The translations under genes were made by a program, and so were the position numbers. 64,000 nt of DNA, taken from assembly GCA_944472155.2 (NCBI GenBank), contig OX235277.1, positions 17,370,804 to 17,434,803 of the forward strand, given 5' to 3'. This DNA is from Trichobilharzia szidati (lineage: Eukaryota; Platyhelminthes; Trematoda; Strigeidida; Schistosomatidae). The notes beneath the pieces are model-generated. The model searched no databases. It worked only from the letters and a program-made list of their open reading frames with translations, and was not told where the DNA came from. This document shows, piece after piece, positions 36,238-48,389 of this stretch. The stretch's first letter is position 1; each line of letters begins with the position of its first letter.

Positions 36238-36664
36238 CATCTTATTTGCTAGTACTTCTTTATTTATTGATGTGCTCTATATAAATGACTAGTTGGCAGG
36301 TTGTTCGCACAAATAATAAGTCAAAAATGTCGCAAAATAATCCGACAGTTCCGTAATAACATCAATAGTTGAATGAGTTATTTATGGTCAGGATGCAAAT
36401 AGAATAGAAGGCAAATATGAATTAATTGAAGAGTTCCGAAGAAATAGAGATACATAACACTTTGCCAACACCAGCTATTACGTCTCGATAAACGCCTCCT
36501 TGAAAACAATCCACATAGTGAATATAAAACTCCCTAGGGTAGTACGCTTTCGTCTGCTTTATAATACGAACGCCTAAGCCATCCATTTGGTGAAACTGGA
36601 GTTATGCGTACAGAAAACAATATTCTCAGATGATATCCGATCATTCGTGATTGACATATTATGT

Positions 36665-38720
36665 TTTGTTTATCCGCATCAGCATTGATATTCATGATAT
36701 CAATTTCTTAGTCCTAGGAGGCATGGATTTGCACACAAAGGAATGAGTAAGGAATCTCCAATCCATTTGTCACATGGATTTTGGAAGAGATAAAACGTAT
36801 TTGATATACAAAGTCTCTTCTTCGAAAAGCGGAATTGTTCTGCATCACTTACACAGAGTGCCTACTTCGAGAAACATTCAATTTAGTCGTTTGGTCGCTT
36901 TTTTCGCTTCACTACCTATTAAGCACAGTTCCAAATACAGGCAGGAGGAGCGGATACAGATATCAAACAAGCACTTATCGAAAAGAATAAACAGACTCTC
37001 AACACACTTTCACCACATTAGTTTAAAAATCATCTGCACTGATTCAGGATAAATAAAACATTTAGAGTTTGAACACCCATCGTCAGTCAGTCGCTACCCC
37101 TATATGTGTGTGAACGACCTGCACTGTGAATCACAAAATTTATTCATCTGCCAACAACTGCCTTTACTGACTCCATAAGAAGGTAAAATGACTGACCAGA
37201 AGAGATTAGAAACAAGGAACTCTGTGAATGCACCGACAAAGGAGAACCTGTTGCGGAGCAAATGTTGCGAAGAAAATGAAGATGGATTGGTCATATGCCA
37301 TTGACTATGTGGCGAAATAACATCGCTATCGAGTGGAACGCGATCTAAAATTTACGTGTTGGACGTGACTTTGAAGGTGAAATACAGAAGACTGTGTGAA
37401 AAGATCAGAGAATATGGGTTACATTGAGAATAGCTAAATAAGATCGAATGGAAGAGAACAAAGTGGAGAGGTGCGCCTGAATTGATATGTTCCAAACAGA
37501 ACCCAAAGAAACAAGAACAATATAAACGGGTAACCCCCACATATTTGTCGACGACTTTGCAAGTCTCAACAGCACCACCCATCACTTCCCTTCAGCATAT
37601 TGAGATAAAATCGATGTACGTGAATGATTCAAAAGGGTTCATTTCCGACAGTCGAGTGAGCGAAAGCATAGTTATCTTGGGGAAAGTGCATCTGGATTGG
37701 GCAAACACACATAAAGAAATATAAATGAAGAAGCACAAGCTCAGACTGCAACGCTTCATGCCCAAATGAAGCGTCTCTTTTCTGAATACTAACAGCTTCA
37801 TTTGAAAATGGTCTTCAAGAGAAACCATTTCAATTTCACGGAAAACGTTAAACCAGTGAAATGCTTCCATTTATTCCAAGCCAGAAAGGTGTATGATGAA
37901 TAGAGGAGTTATATGGACTAGACTGTCGCTTGCTGAAAGCACTCGGTGTATTCAGACATGTTTTCCATACCGATATTTTACAACAACCGAGTCAATCAAA
38001 ATACGGTGCTATTGTCTACTAGTGTTGAGTGGATTCTCCCGAGAGCCACCATTAAATGTTTCCTCTCTTGTGCAAATATCCCGAAGCCCTGTCACATTTT
38101 GAGATGTTTTCATGTGCATCTAAGAAAGTCTTCATATTTTTCAATCACACACAATTGTGTTGAATGGTGTGATAGACCACCCACATAAATTTCCACTAAG
38201 TTCACATCCACGTGATTTTTGTTTATTTTGAATGAGAGAGATTCAGAGTACGTACTGGCCATAAATTGTGAATTTCTGAAAGTAAACAATCAACAATGCA
38301 TACTAGAAATGATGGCTTACAAAGATTCTTCGAAAATTACGTGCGCGGATGTGAATTTCACTACGAGGCACACATATCACCTGCGTGTAGAGTGGGAAGA
38401 AATATATTTCAATGTAGTAAGAAACAAAGGATTGAATAAGCCTGAATCTTATTTCCTCATGAGAACGTGTTCCACATACAACTGAGTTCATGGGAATCCT
38501 CAGGGAGAAGCCAGATCCCTGTACGTAATTAAATTTCGTGCAGCCTCACCCATTCAGTTCAATGTATGATTGTACAAGAATTGGACATTTCTCGTCCTCT
38601 AAATCCATCTTCTTTTCATGCTTCATCCAAATATCTGATGCTTCTCGATCATTCAATATAAATGCTTGTGAATTAAATCTAGTGGAGTAGACATTTCCTT
38701 CTAGATGGTTCCCCAAAGGC
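36665..38720 (+). repeat. LINE-derived inverted repeat, left arm
   Basis: This stretch is the inverted counterpart of two minus-oriented copies, 47,565-45,720 and 43,450-42,190. The boundary fragment containing ATTGATATTCATGA starts the match. The far side (38,520-38,720) matches 42,350-42,190. Unlike the right side it is continuous and has no PLE or SINE insertion. The plus frame 38,219-38,485 (ITCADVNFTTRHTYHLRVEW) is broken in the other copies. Confidence 0.65.
37200..37570 (+). mobile_element. LINE C-terminal relic in left arm
   Basis: The plus reading RNKELCECTDKGEPVAEQML, then RRK, a stop, RWIGHMPL matches the tail of schistosome-type non-LTR open frames (pattern LW-x-R-T-N-Q-x-P-V-E-E-x-I-x-x-R-x-W-x-W-I-G-H). 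A later segment reads as a decayed version of the same protein. The inverted counterpart lies at 47,035-46,680. Confidence 0.55.
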
Positions 38721-38950
38721 AACAAAAATTTCGCGTTAAGTGATATAACCTCTCAATTTCTACAATTATTTCTACCTTTCAATATCTAAGATGGTTTTCT
38801 TCAATTATTATTAGAAATCTCACTTCACCTCATCAGTCACTGTAACTGATTGTCTTCATGTTCTCTTTCACAGTTACGCTCACACATCGGTCCTTTCCGC
38901 AGCGTAGATTTCTCATGAGAAAAGCAACTTCAACTTTTATTAAAACCTCG

Positions 38951-38956
38951 TTTATT
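38951..38956 (-). terminator. poly(A) signal of peptide gene C
   Basis: AATAAA on the minus strand, about 75 bases after the stop codon of gene C. A second AATAAA lies at 38,942-38,937. Confidence 0.5.
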
Positions 38957-39028
38957 AGAAATCAAATATTACACGCATTGGTTGCAACCAACCGACAAAA
39001 TAGATTACAGTTCAAAAGTTAATGTTGA

Positions 39029-39740
39029 TCAACATTTCATTGGTGTGAAAATACATGCTATCTCAAATCTCCATCGTTTATCCACAGCTGGGCGATACTG
39101 GAGACCAGAATGCTTGCCATCACCTGAAAGTGAATAGAGAAAACACACGTTAAACATCATATCTCAATCTGATTCACATTTCTACGAGTGTGATTCTCGT
39201 CTCGTTGGAGAGTGAATTTTTTCGTCATTATGGAATGCTGCAGTCGTCCAACGACAGTGTCAGAGGCATTGAGAATAGGCCACAAATATTTCATCAATCC
39301 ATAACGTCTGACTTCCAACTAATAAATACGCGATGTCAGTTGACTATTTTGCAAACAAATCAAAGCCAGAGTACACATATCACAAAATTGATGTGGCGAG
39401 AACATACATGCCGTCAACGAGGTGAGAAATATCAAAAATTTGCATAGAAACGCGTAAAATAACACGCGAGCAGTTGGGGCAGCCTACTTCATAAATTCAA
39501 ACAATAGCTGGTGTGCATCAACAAACTGAGTTATTTCACATGCACAGATGACTCAGAAAATGTAGAGCTTATCTCACCTTGAAGGGATGAATGGTGGAGC
39601 ACGTCGACTGTCATCGAATGATTCCCCTGTATACGCGCACTGTCGACGGCTGAAGTCACTAGAACCGCAAGAAGCAGGTAGCAAATCTGAACAAAAGAAA
39701 CGTGAATGTCACTGTCAAATATCACACACTGACTCACCAT
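39029..39740 (-). CDS. secreted peptide precursor C (68 residues, three exons)
   Basis: On the minus strand, ATG ends exon 1 (39,740-39,738) and is followed by GTGAGT. Intron 1 is 51 nt, exon 2 is 39,686-39,578 (109 nt), intron 2 is 454 nt, and exon 3 is 39,123-39,029, ending in TGA. The protein starts MICYLLLAVLVTSAVDS (signal peptide). KR stands at residues 53-54, and the product after it would be WRFEIACIFTPMKC, with a C-X6-C ring closing at the last residue. Exon sizes and phases equal those of genes A and B, and exon 2 is alignable with theirs (shared GTCGAC and HHSS-encoding stretch). The ring resembles that of allatostatin-C (C-Y-F-N-P-I-S-C) at Phe and Pro; receptor and role are unknown. 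Intron 1 is a multiple of three without stops, so retention would add 17 residues before the signal peptide. Confidence 0.75.
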
Positions 39741-39802
39741 TTTCACTGAATAACACTGATACTCGTCGATTACAATGATAAGAACCCAGGAATACAGAGA
39801 CG

Positions 39803-39810
39803 TATTTATA
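39803..39810 (-). promoter_or_regulatory. TATA-box candidate of peptide gene C
   Basis: TATAAATA on the minus strand, starting 70 bases before the ATG. It is the same motif as at gene B and lies at nearly the same distance, although the surrounding sequence is unrelated. Confidence 0.55.
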
Positions 39811-40024
39811 CTATGCAAGAAGACGGTGATATGAACACATGTGGCTGTCGTTGAATGAGTGTGTACCAATAAAAATATTCTGATATACACTGTTGATGTG
39901 TCTGAATGAGGGGATGATAAAGTGAGTGGGTGAGTTGAATAGGTGTTTTACTAACCGGAGTCTGTTCCAGTGAGTGGTTGTGACGATGTTATTTGATGTT
40001 GAATGTGTGTATTGGTGAGGTGAG

Positions 40025-40633
40025 ATGAGTGAAGAGGGGGGTTCGATTTTTCACTATGTGTCTTATGTAATTCGAATGATTTGTCTGAATAAAGTGTCTC
40101 ACTTATCTAGTAGTGTTTCTGTGAATGTTGTATTTCACATTTCGTACATTCACTTATTCTTCCGTTCCCAGTCTAATCAATTTCATTTGCTCTACTATCT
40201 TATCGTTGACGATTTGTTATTTGGTGCTGGTTTGACTGAATCTGTTCACAATTCTCCGAATTCATTGACTGCCTCACTCATCTCTTCCTCACATCCAACC
40301 AATACTTCCAGACATAAAACACAGAGAGGTAATCAGTATTATTCCGTTCATCCACTACGAAAACAAATTGTTAGCCAGACCGATAACTACCCCAACCAGA
40401 AACCAAGAATTCACACATATTCTGACAAAAAATTACCCAATACTCATATCTGTTATAACCTTCACAATAACATTGCCACTTCCAGCTGTTTCAACAAGCA
40501 TTTTCAACAGAATCGGTTCATCTGGGATCATGCATATAGCACACAGGATATCGGAAAAATTCCTGGTAGGACAAGCAAACACTCTAGAGATAGGATGAGG
40601 CATATTAGTCACAAGAGAGCTGATGGAGAGTGA
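40025..40633 (+). CDS. 202-codon open frame of unknown nature
   Basis: This is the longest open frame in the window, divergent from gene C and starting about 215 bases beyond its TATA box. The first 60 residues are hydrophobic and the rest is polar, rich in His, Asn, Ser and Lys (for example QTDNYPNQKPRIHTYS, and near the end HSRDRMRHISHKRADGE). No transmembrane plan, zinc knuckle or catalytic motif is clear. An open run this long is unlikely in such AT-rich DNA without past selection, so it may be a host exon or a gag/ORF1-like retroelement fragment. The true start is uncertain, and the first third may be intergenic. Confidence 0.35.
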   Translation: MSEEGGSIFHYVSYVIRMICLNKVSHLSSSVSVNVVFHISYIHLFFRSQSNQFHLLYYLIVDDLLFGAGLTESVHNSPNSLTASLISSSHPTNTSRHKTQRGNQYYSVHPLRKQIVSQTDNYPNQKPRIHTYSDKKLPNTHICYNLHNNIATSSCFNKHFQQNRFIWDHAYSTQDIGKIPGRTSKHSRDRMRHISHKRADGE

Positions 40634-42189
40634 GCACTCAAAGCAGATACTCGTATAATCACTTCCCTTCCTTTCTTGCTAAAATACACGAATATCTTAT
40701 TTGACGACTAGAAATTGAATAATGATATTGTAATGCGACTCACTGGATCTTGACATTAGGTGTTTCCGATTCGATAATTTAGCATAGTTCATGGAATTTC
40801 AAGGGTTTCACATGATTAAATGGTAACAAGTACGCGTGGCTGATGAGTACTAGTTCGGAACTGCAGCAACTGCAGTCACTGGACCAGACAAATATATCCA
40901 TTTCTTCACTGTCGATGAAAACTACTGCCGTAAACTTCAGTCATTCCAAAATGCATGGCTTCTTATCCTATGAAGATTTTCGCAATGTTCAAAGCAATGT
41001 GTGAAGCTGAGTATTATTTGTGTTGTGTGAGCAGCCATTACGAAGTAGAACTAGCAAATCTGACTGACAAAATTTTGACTCAGTTCAAAATGAAATGTAA
41101 CCTCTGAGTACTGCATAGGAAATTTCTAGAATTATTCAGAGAAACCTGATTCTTTCATTCAACAGTATCACTCACCAAGATATGACGTGAAGATTTACCT
41201 TATATGCTAGATCGCAATTTCAACCTGTATAACTTGAATCAAACATTGACATGTACACTTTGTTTACCTTAGACGAGTCAGCTGAATGCTACAGTATACT
41301 TGTGTGAACTTTCCACAGATCTGATAGATAAATCAAAAGTGTTATCACTGGAGAGGCGCAAATATTGTTTTCCCATATCATACATTGACTATTGCTCGAC
41401 TGCGAAATTACCAATGGTGAAAATGTGCATAAGACTGTGAAACCATATTTGATAGAATAATATCGGATGGACATTTCCAAATCACAGTAGGTTCTTCATG
41501 TATCCTTTCTCTTGTGGTTGGCTGCCATGACTGAGATATGCAGCACTGATCAGCTGGTCAGTGGCTTGTCGGCCGGACAAACAAGGCACTTTTATCACTC
41601 CTTGCCTAAGGACATTGTACAATGTGTTATCGTATACCTGTCATACATTTTCATTCTTCATGAACAAAGTCATTTTAATGAAGTTGGCATTTTCGGAAAT
41701 CTGTCGAGGTTTTTGGCTTCACACATGTCTGCAAAATTTGCAATTCTTACACGATGGTGTCTCTCGACACTCGACATTGTTTTATCTGCTTTAATTTCAA
41801 TTTCAGATGAATTTATCCGTTATTATTCAGTATAAGAATAAAAATGTCCGAAATGGTATATGTATGACCAGTGTCTATTTGGAATTGAAAGTAGTACAAG
41901 CTATTCAATTATTGATCTAATGAATTCAAGCTTCTATTGTGAAGTAGCGAGATCTGAGAGCAAAGACAAGACGCTCACCAAGTAAACAATAAGGACGGAA
42001 AAATGTGAAGACTAATGATGTGACTTCTACTAACAATGAAACATCAAAGCTGTGTGCACTCTTTGGTATGTGAACAAAGAGAATGGTCTATCTATGTCTG
42101 GTCAGATTATGCGACGAGGTCATCGAGACGCGTGCCACTCAGTGAGACTTTGTTCACTCGTTCACAATGGTTTTCAAACTTAACAAGCA
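40634..42189. other. no recognisable gene
   Basis: Spacer between the inverted arms. The plus frame 41,512-41,835 (107 codons) and the overlapping frame 41,561-41,794 have no motif that I know. A minus frame at 41,480-41,289 was considered as a secreted peptide and set aside. Confidence 0.35.
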
Positions 42190-43450
42190 AATTCAGAGAT
42201 AACATCAAGCATTTTAAAATGAATCCTTGAGAAGCGACAGATAATTTGAAGAATTATAAAAAGAAGATGGATTTAGAGGACGACAAATGTTTAAGATTTG
42301 TACAATCATACATTGAAGGGAATGAGTGAAGCTGCACGAAATTCATGTACGCACACAGATCTTCCTGAGGATTCTCATGGACTTATTTTTATGTGGAACA
42401 CTAGATAATCAGTGAATAAGATTATCTGTGGGAATGCTATTCAATCAATGGCGCATATCAACAATTAAGTTGCGGTTGGGCTGTATCGTGAATTGACAGA
42501 AATTATAATTCATGAGCCATTGGATTGGCCCCAGTGACTTAACAGTACACGAGCTCGCCTTGTAGCCATTGGGTTCAGAGTTCGAATCCTGGTGGGTGCG
42601 TACTGATGAAGAATCCCAAACTAAGAGGAAAAAGCTGTCCAGTACACCCAGGTTTTCCAATGGTTCTCTAACCAATGTCAGCTCATGATTAAATCCTATT
42701 ACCAATCAACCAAATCTTTACAAACCAATACTTGAATAAGTTTATTAAATCCGCCTTCTTCCTACATTAAAATATATTTCTGCCTGCCCTATGAGTAGGT
42801 GAGAAGTGTGGCTCGTAGTGAAATTCACATCGCGCACTTAATGTTCAAAGAACCTTTGTAAGCCATCATTTCTAGTATGCATTTTTGTTTCTGTAATTTC
42901 ACGTTATGCACTGGTTTCAGAAGTTTACACTTTATGGCCTGTACGTACTCTAAATCTCTTAAATTTGAAAGAATCAAAATCACGTGGATGTAAAATCAGT
43001 GGAAATGTATGTGAGTGGTCTAGCACACCTTTCAAAACAATTGTGTGCGATTGAATAATATAGAGACAACTCAGCAAGTGAGAGGCACTCGGAGTATTTG
43101 CGCAAGAAAGGAAACATTTAATGGTGGCTCTCGTGTGAATCCACTCAACACAAGTAGACAATAGCACCGTATTGTGATTGACTCGGTTGTTGTAAAATAT
43201 CGGTATGGGAAAAATGTCTGAGTACACCGATTGCTTTCAGCAAGAAACAGTCTAGACCATATAACTCCTCTATTCATCATACACCTTTCTGGCTTGGAAT
43301 AAATGGAAGCATTTCACTGGTTTAACGTTTTCCGTGAAATTGAAATGGTTTCTCTTGAAGACCATCTTCAAATGAAGCTGTTAGTATTCGGAAAAAATAC
43401 GCTTCATTTAAGCATGAAGCGTTGCAGTCTGAGCTTGTGCTTCTTCATTT
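42190..43450 (-). repeat. LINE-derived inverted repeat, right arm 1
   Basis: Reverse counterpart of 37,740-38,720. It keeps the segment with CGGTATGGGAAAAATGTCTG and the long run ending AAGCACAAGCTCAG on the minus strand. A hammerhead SINE sits inside it at about 42,530-42,720, which the left arm lacks. Confidence 0.65.
42530..42720 (+). mobile_element. tRNA-derived SINE with hammerhead-ribozyme core (degenerate)
   Basis: A B-box-like AGTTCGAATCC lies at 42,579-42,589. It is followed by a hammerhead layout: CTGATGA at 42,603-42,609, GAAA at 42,628-42,631 and GTC at 42,637-42,639. Helix I can form between GGGT/GTA (42,594-42,602) and TAC/ACCC (42,643-42,650). Schistosome SINE-like repeats of the Sm-alpha type are known to encode such ribozymes. 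Here helix II (about 42,610-42,627) is poorly paired, so self-cleavage is doubtful. Confidence 0.65.
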
Positions 43451-43811
43451 GATGAAGTGTGAATGAACAGTTGTGTGATATAGTGCTGTTTTATAGTCAA
43501 CAGAATACAAGTGTCATTGTGGTGAGAAAAATGTGATAACCACAAAATACATACAAACACACATTAACAAAAGTGACAAAGAATGTGAGGGCTGACCGAT
43601 AATGTTTAATGATAAAGTAAAGAGTCTAAATTGTGAATTGTAATAAGATGTTACAGAATTGGTAGGCTTAGTATAAAATCACAAAAGTTGACAAAATTAA
43701 GGATAACAATGAGGTGAAATAAACTGTGTGGACAAATGGATAATAAAGACATGATATCACAGAATGATAATAATGGTAATAATAATACAGAAAATTATGA
43801 TCCTGGTGACC

Positions 43812-45492
43812 TTATAGTGGGCCAGGGTCGACAGAGAGAGAGTGAATAAGTTTTTCCTGTACACATAAGTCTGGTCTTTCTCTATTAATCTCTAAAGCCT
43901 CAGCTATGGCTAGTAGGCGTGATCGTGTGATTTTGGGGAGATTGTTTGGTACTCGATGCACAACTGTAAATGACTCATCTACTTTGATGCTGTGTTCGCT
44001 ATCCACCAGATGAGCCAGAATTGCACTATTTAATGATTTGTTCGCTCTTTTCCCAAGCCAGACCGGAATATGTTCATGAGTGCGTAAAGATAAATTCCTT
44101 TGGGTACGACCTATACAACTAGCTCCACGGGAGCAGTTGAATTTATATACACACATTGATATCGCCGTTTTGGGTAATATCTCTTTAATGCACAGTGTCA
44201 ATATCGGTTTGGTTGAGAAAGTGACATGCAGTTTTGCGGCACTGAAAGTTGTTTCAACTGATCTTGTTAATCTACGGTTTAATATGTCGCCTTTGAATTG
44301 TAAATTTAAGTAGAGCTTTTTCTTACTTACTGTGTCTCGCTTAATTTTGTGTGTTGTTTCATATACTTTGTAGCAAGGCGTTTGTAAGATTTCTTATTTC
44401 ATCTTCAATGCAGTCGTCGGTACATTTGCGTCTAATTCTATGAGTAAGACAACGAATTAGGTTGCGCCTTTATTGTATAGGTATGAAGCTATGGAAGTGG
44501 GTGTATTGTCCATTCCACGTCGCTTTTCTATAGATGTTACTCTTTAAGGTACCGGCTGTTCTCTTTGTAAGAAGAACATCCATAAATGGAATACTACCTT
44601 GGGGTTCCTCTTCACAAGTGAATTTAATAGCTGGGTGCACCTTATTGAATACTCGGAGCAGGTGTTGTCTATCCAGACTATTGTTACAAATGATGAAGTT
44701 ATCGTCAACGCATAGACAATAATAATCGAGTTTGTTTAGTACCTCTTTTGAAGGACCATTTCCTAATTTAGATAGAAATATGTCAGCTAATAAGGAACCA
44801 AGGGGAGAACCCATAGCAACCCCATCTATTTGGCGGTAATACTCCTTATTAAATGAAATTGAACGTTCATAGTGCATTTTAGTAGTAATTCTTTCAATTT
44901 TCTTGGTGTGATCTCAATTTCTCTTTTCTTTTCTATGAGTTGCTCGCATATGTATTTGACAGTTGGTAAATAGTGATGTCACTTCCAAAGATAACATAGT
45001 GACAACACTTCCATAGCAGTCTTATCTAAAGTCACACTGGCAAAGTTGAAGACGTACCTTTCAGGGTCCTTGGGAAAATGAAATTCTGATATTTCCGTGA
45101 CTAATCCTTTTTTAAGCTGGATTCTTTTTTATTTTCTCTAGTTTTAGAAACATCATGGATGTATTTAAGGAATAATTCCTTTAAATTTGTGGAAAGTTCA
45201 TCAACAGCATATTGTCTATCTGGAATATTTCTTCTTAATGTACTAATATATCCTTGAAGAGATTCAATCTGATAATGAGCGAATCGATTGAGAGATTTCG
45301 TATCAGGGCGCACTTTTCATTGACGAAGTGAATGGAAAATGATTTAGCATAATGGTTATTCTCAGTAAAGTCTCGGATAAACTCCACATTGGTTTTCGCT
45401 TCAGCGAGCTTTGCACAATACTTCAGATACTCGTTGAGCGCCTTCAGTGCAATGGGATTCTCAGAAGATTTCCGTAAATGAAATATCCTCAT
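43812..45492 (-). mobile_element. Penelope-like retroelement, most complete minus copy
   Basis: In minus order: 45,492-45,101 holds N-terminal frames in two readings (SLQGYISTLRRNIPDRQYAV). The frame 44,877-44,470 (135 codons) is reverse transcriptase with RQIDGVAMGSPLGSLLADIF, the catalytic-type CVDDNFII, and FTCEEEPQGSIPFMDVLL. The frame 44,201-43,812 (129 codons) is a GIY-YIG nuclease with VYKFNC, SCIGRTQRNLSLRTHEH and EAL near the end. The active-site Y-x-D-D is present as V-D-D, and the YIG tyrosine is Cys. The domains lie in different frames, so it is an inactive copy. It sits between the two right-hand inverted arms. Confidence 0.85.
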
Positions 45493-45719
45493 ATTGAAAT
45501 CAAAACAAGATTTTGAGCGAACAATTGTTTTCGATAACTTTTTCTTCAGGCTTTGTAGTTATAAATCCATGAATATTACAGTAAATTCAGCCAATAAAGG
45601 CAAATGAAAATAATATCAGAAACTGTATTGAGGTGCATGTGTAAGTTGAGAAGATAGTCCATCAGTTAACATAGTCAATCAACTCAGTTGTATGTGGAAC
45701 ACGAACTCAGGAAGGAATA

Positions 45720-47565
45720 AGATTATCAGTAGGTATGCTATTCAATTAGCATTATCTATGGCGCATATCAACAATTCAGTTTTTTCAATCCACCTTCTTC
45801 CCACATTGGAATATATTTCTGCCTACCCTATACGCAGGTGAGAAGTGTGCCTCGTGATGAAATTCACATCCGCGCACGTAATGTTCAATGAACCTCTGCA
45901 AGCCATCATTCCCAGTATGCATTCTTGTCAGTGTAATTTCACCTTATGTACTGGATCAGAAGTTTACACTTTATGGCTTGTACGCACGCTAAGTCTTTCT
46001 CATTCGAAATAATCAAAATCACGTGGATGTAAAATTAGTGGAAATGTATGTGAGTGGTCTATCACACCTTTCAAAACAATTGTGTGCGATTGAATAATAT
46101 GAAGACATTCTTAGATGCACATGAAGACATCTCAACATGTGACAGGGCTTCGGAGTATTTGGAACAGAGAGGAAACATTTAATGGTGGCTCTCGCATGAA
46201 GTCACTCAACACAAGTGTGCAAAATAACCACCTTGTGATTGACTCTGTTGTTGTGAAATATCGGTATGGAAAACATGTGTGAAAACACTCAGTGCTTTCA
46301 GCAAGGACAATCGGGTCCTCCATACATCACGAACATTTCTGGCTTTGAAGAAATGGAAGCATTTCACTGGTTTAACGTTTTCCGTGAAATTGAAATGGTT
46401 TCTCTTGAAGACCATTTTCAAATGAAGCTGTAAGTATTCAGAAAAAAGACGCTTCATTTAAGCATGAAGCGTTGCAGTCTGAGCTTGTGCTTCTTCACAT
46501 ATATCTCTTTCTGTGTGTTTGTCGAATCCAGATGCACTTTCCTCAAGAAAACTATTCTTTTTCTCAGTAAATTCTCAAAAATAAATCCTTCTGAATCATT
46601 CACGTACATTGATTACATTTCAATATGATGAACAAAAGTGATTAGAGATGCTATCGAAGTTGTCGAAGAGTATCTGGGTGTTACCCATTAATATTGTTTT
46701 TGTTCACTTGGGTTCTGTTTGGAATATATCAATTCAGTCACACATCTCCGCTTTGTCCTTCCATATTCGGTCTTATTTAGCTAGTCTCAAGATAACCCAT
46801 ATTGTCTGATCTTTTCACACATTCTTCTGTATTTCACATTCAAAACCACGTCCAACTCGTAATTTTCAGATCGCGTTCCACTCGAGTGATGGTCTGAATT
46901 GATATCGATGTTATTTTGCCGTCTATTCAATGGCATATAACCAATCCATCTTCATTTTCTTCGCAACATTTGCTTCGCAACAGGTTCTCGTTTGTCGGTG
47001 CATTCACAGAGTTCCTTGTTTCTCTTCTTACCCTCTTATGAAGTTAGTGAAGCAAGTTGTTGACAAATGACTGCATTTTGTGACTCACAGTGCAAGTCGT
47101 TCACACACATACAAGAGAAGCGACTGACTCATGCTGGGTGTTCAAATCTAAATGTTTTTATTAATCTTGAGTCAGTGTAGACTGTTTTCAATCTGATGTC
47201 AGTGTAGTGAAAGTCCGAATTTGCTCTCCGTCATTCGCTGGTTTAATATCTTTATCCGCTTCTCCTGCCTGTAATTGAAACTTTGCCTCCTAGTTAGCTG
47301 AGAGAAGAAAGCGACCAAACGACCAAACTAAATATTTCCCGTACTTTGCACTCTATATAAGTGTTGCATAACAATTCCGCTATTCGAAGAAGACACTTTA
47401 TTCACAATATACATTATATTTCTTCCAAAATCCATTTGACAAATGGATAGGAAATTCCTAAGCTTACCTGTACTTTCTTGCTCTTTCTTTTGTGTGCAGA
47501 TCCATGCAGCCTAGGACTGGTAAAGTGATGTCATGAATATCAATGCAGATGCACATGTTTATCCA
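45720..47565 (-). repeat. LINE-derived inverted repeat, right arm 2
   Basis: Reverse counterpart of 36,665-38,490. The minus frame 46,457-46,206 (83 codons from MKRLFSEYLQLHLKM) is open here, while the corresponding plus frame at 37,766 has a stop at the eighth codon. The two right arms overlap in content, so the inverted segment exists in two copies on this side. Confidence 0.65.
46680..47035 (-). mobile_element. LINE C-terminal relic in right arm
   Basis: The minus strand reads RNKELCECTDKREPVAKQML, then RRK, a stop, RWIGYMPL: the mirror of 37,200-37,570, with the same stop after RRK. The shared stop shows the LINE was already dead when the inverted copies formed. Confidence 0.55.
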
Positions 47566-48389
47566 CATCTTATATCCCGAATAGTGCACACAGAAGATGC
47601 TAGTCCAGTTATTGATTCTGCAAGAGACATATTCGGCCGAAAACTTGGTGTAAATTTTCGACGGTTCTAATTTTTATCGCTTCCCACTATTACATTTTCT
47701 ACTCATTTGAACACCTATCTGAAATTCACTCACTTTCAATTTCATTTGAGCTCTGTACACTTGAATCAGTTTTCTAATGCCACTTGATTAACTAAATAAA
47801 GGATCATCTTCTATCTGATGGACACATTCTGTATTACATAAATTCAGAACATTATTCAAGGAGGGAAATACGCATTTTTGGCAGACATTCTCGTCGTGCT
47901 TGACAAAAACATACTGAAATACGTATCATAGATATTTGAATCGATGCGGTTCAGCAGAATCAAGTATCAGTAAGGAGTATAAGTAGAACAATATCAGTCG
48001 TAATAGTGAACGAGATAACTATTGTAAATTGAAGTTAAATGGTCATGGGGAGAGACGGAGCGCCAAAGTGAATTGCGTTCATTTACGAAACGGAAAACAT
48101 ATGGATTTCTATCACGTCTTGATATGCTGGTGACAAAAGGGCGAAATGGAAATAGATAGGAAGATACGTATTCTCCAGTAAATTGTCATGGCTTGGCCAG
48201 TGCATACACTTCAAGTATTTTCTTTCTCTTTCATGCAAAAGAGATCCCATCACTTGACTGAGGATTCGTTCTCAAAACATCTGTTCCATCCATCCTATAT
48301 CCATATATTCGACCCGTCTTAAAATGAAGAACACAATTATCATATATGTTAATAATATCATTTTTATTATTAATAATATTGTAATTATC
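47566..48389. other. no recognisable gene
   Basis: No motif, no paralogue in the window, and no open frame of note. The last 100 bases are rich in ATTATTAATAAT-type runs beside the SINE-like element. Confidence 0.4.

Noticed and set aside
41289..41480. Another secreted peptide on the minus strand (hydrophobic start, two Cys seven apart)
   Set aside because: There is no TATA box at the family distance, no mini-intron after the ATG, no dibasic site and no paralogue.
42560..42600. A functional tRNA gene
   Set aside because: Only a B-box-like string is good; no acceptor stem or cloverleaf forms, and a hammerhead core follows as in known SINE-like repeats.
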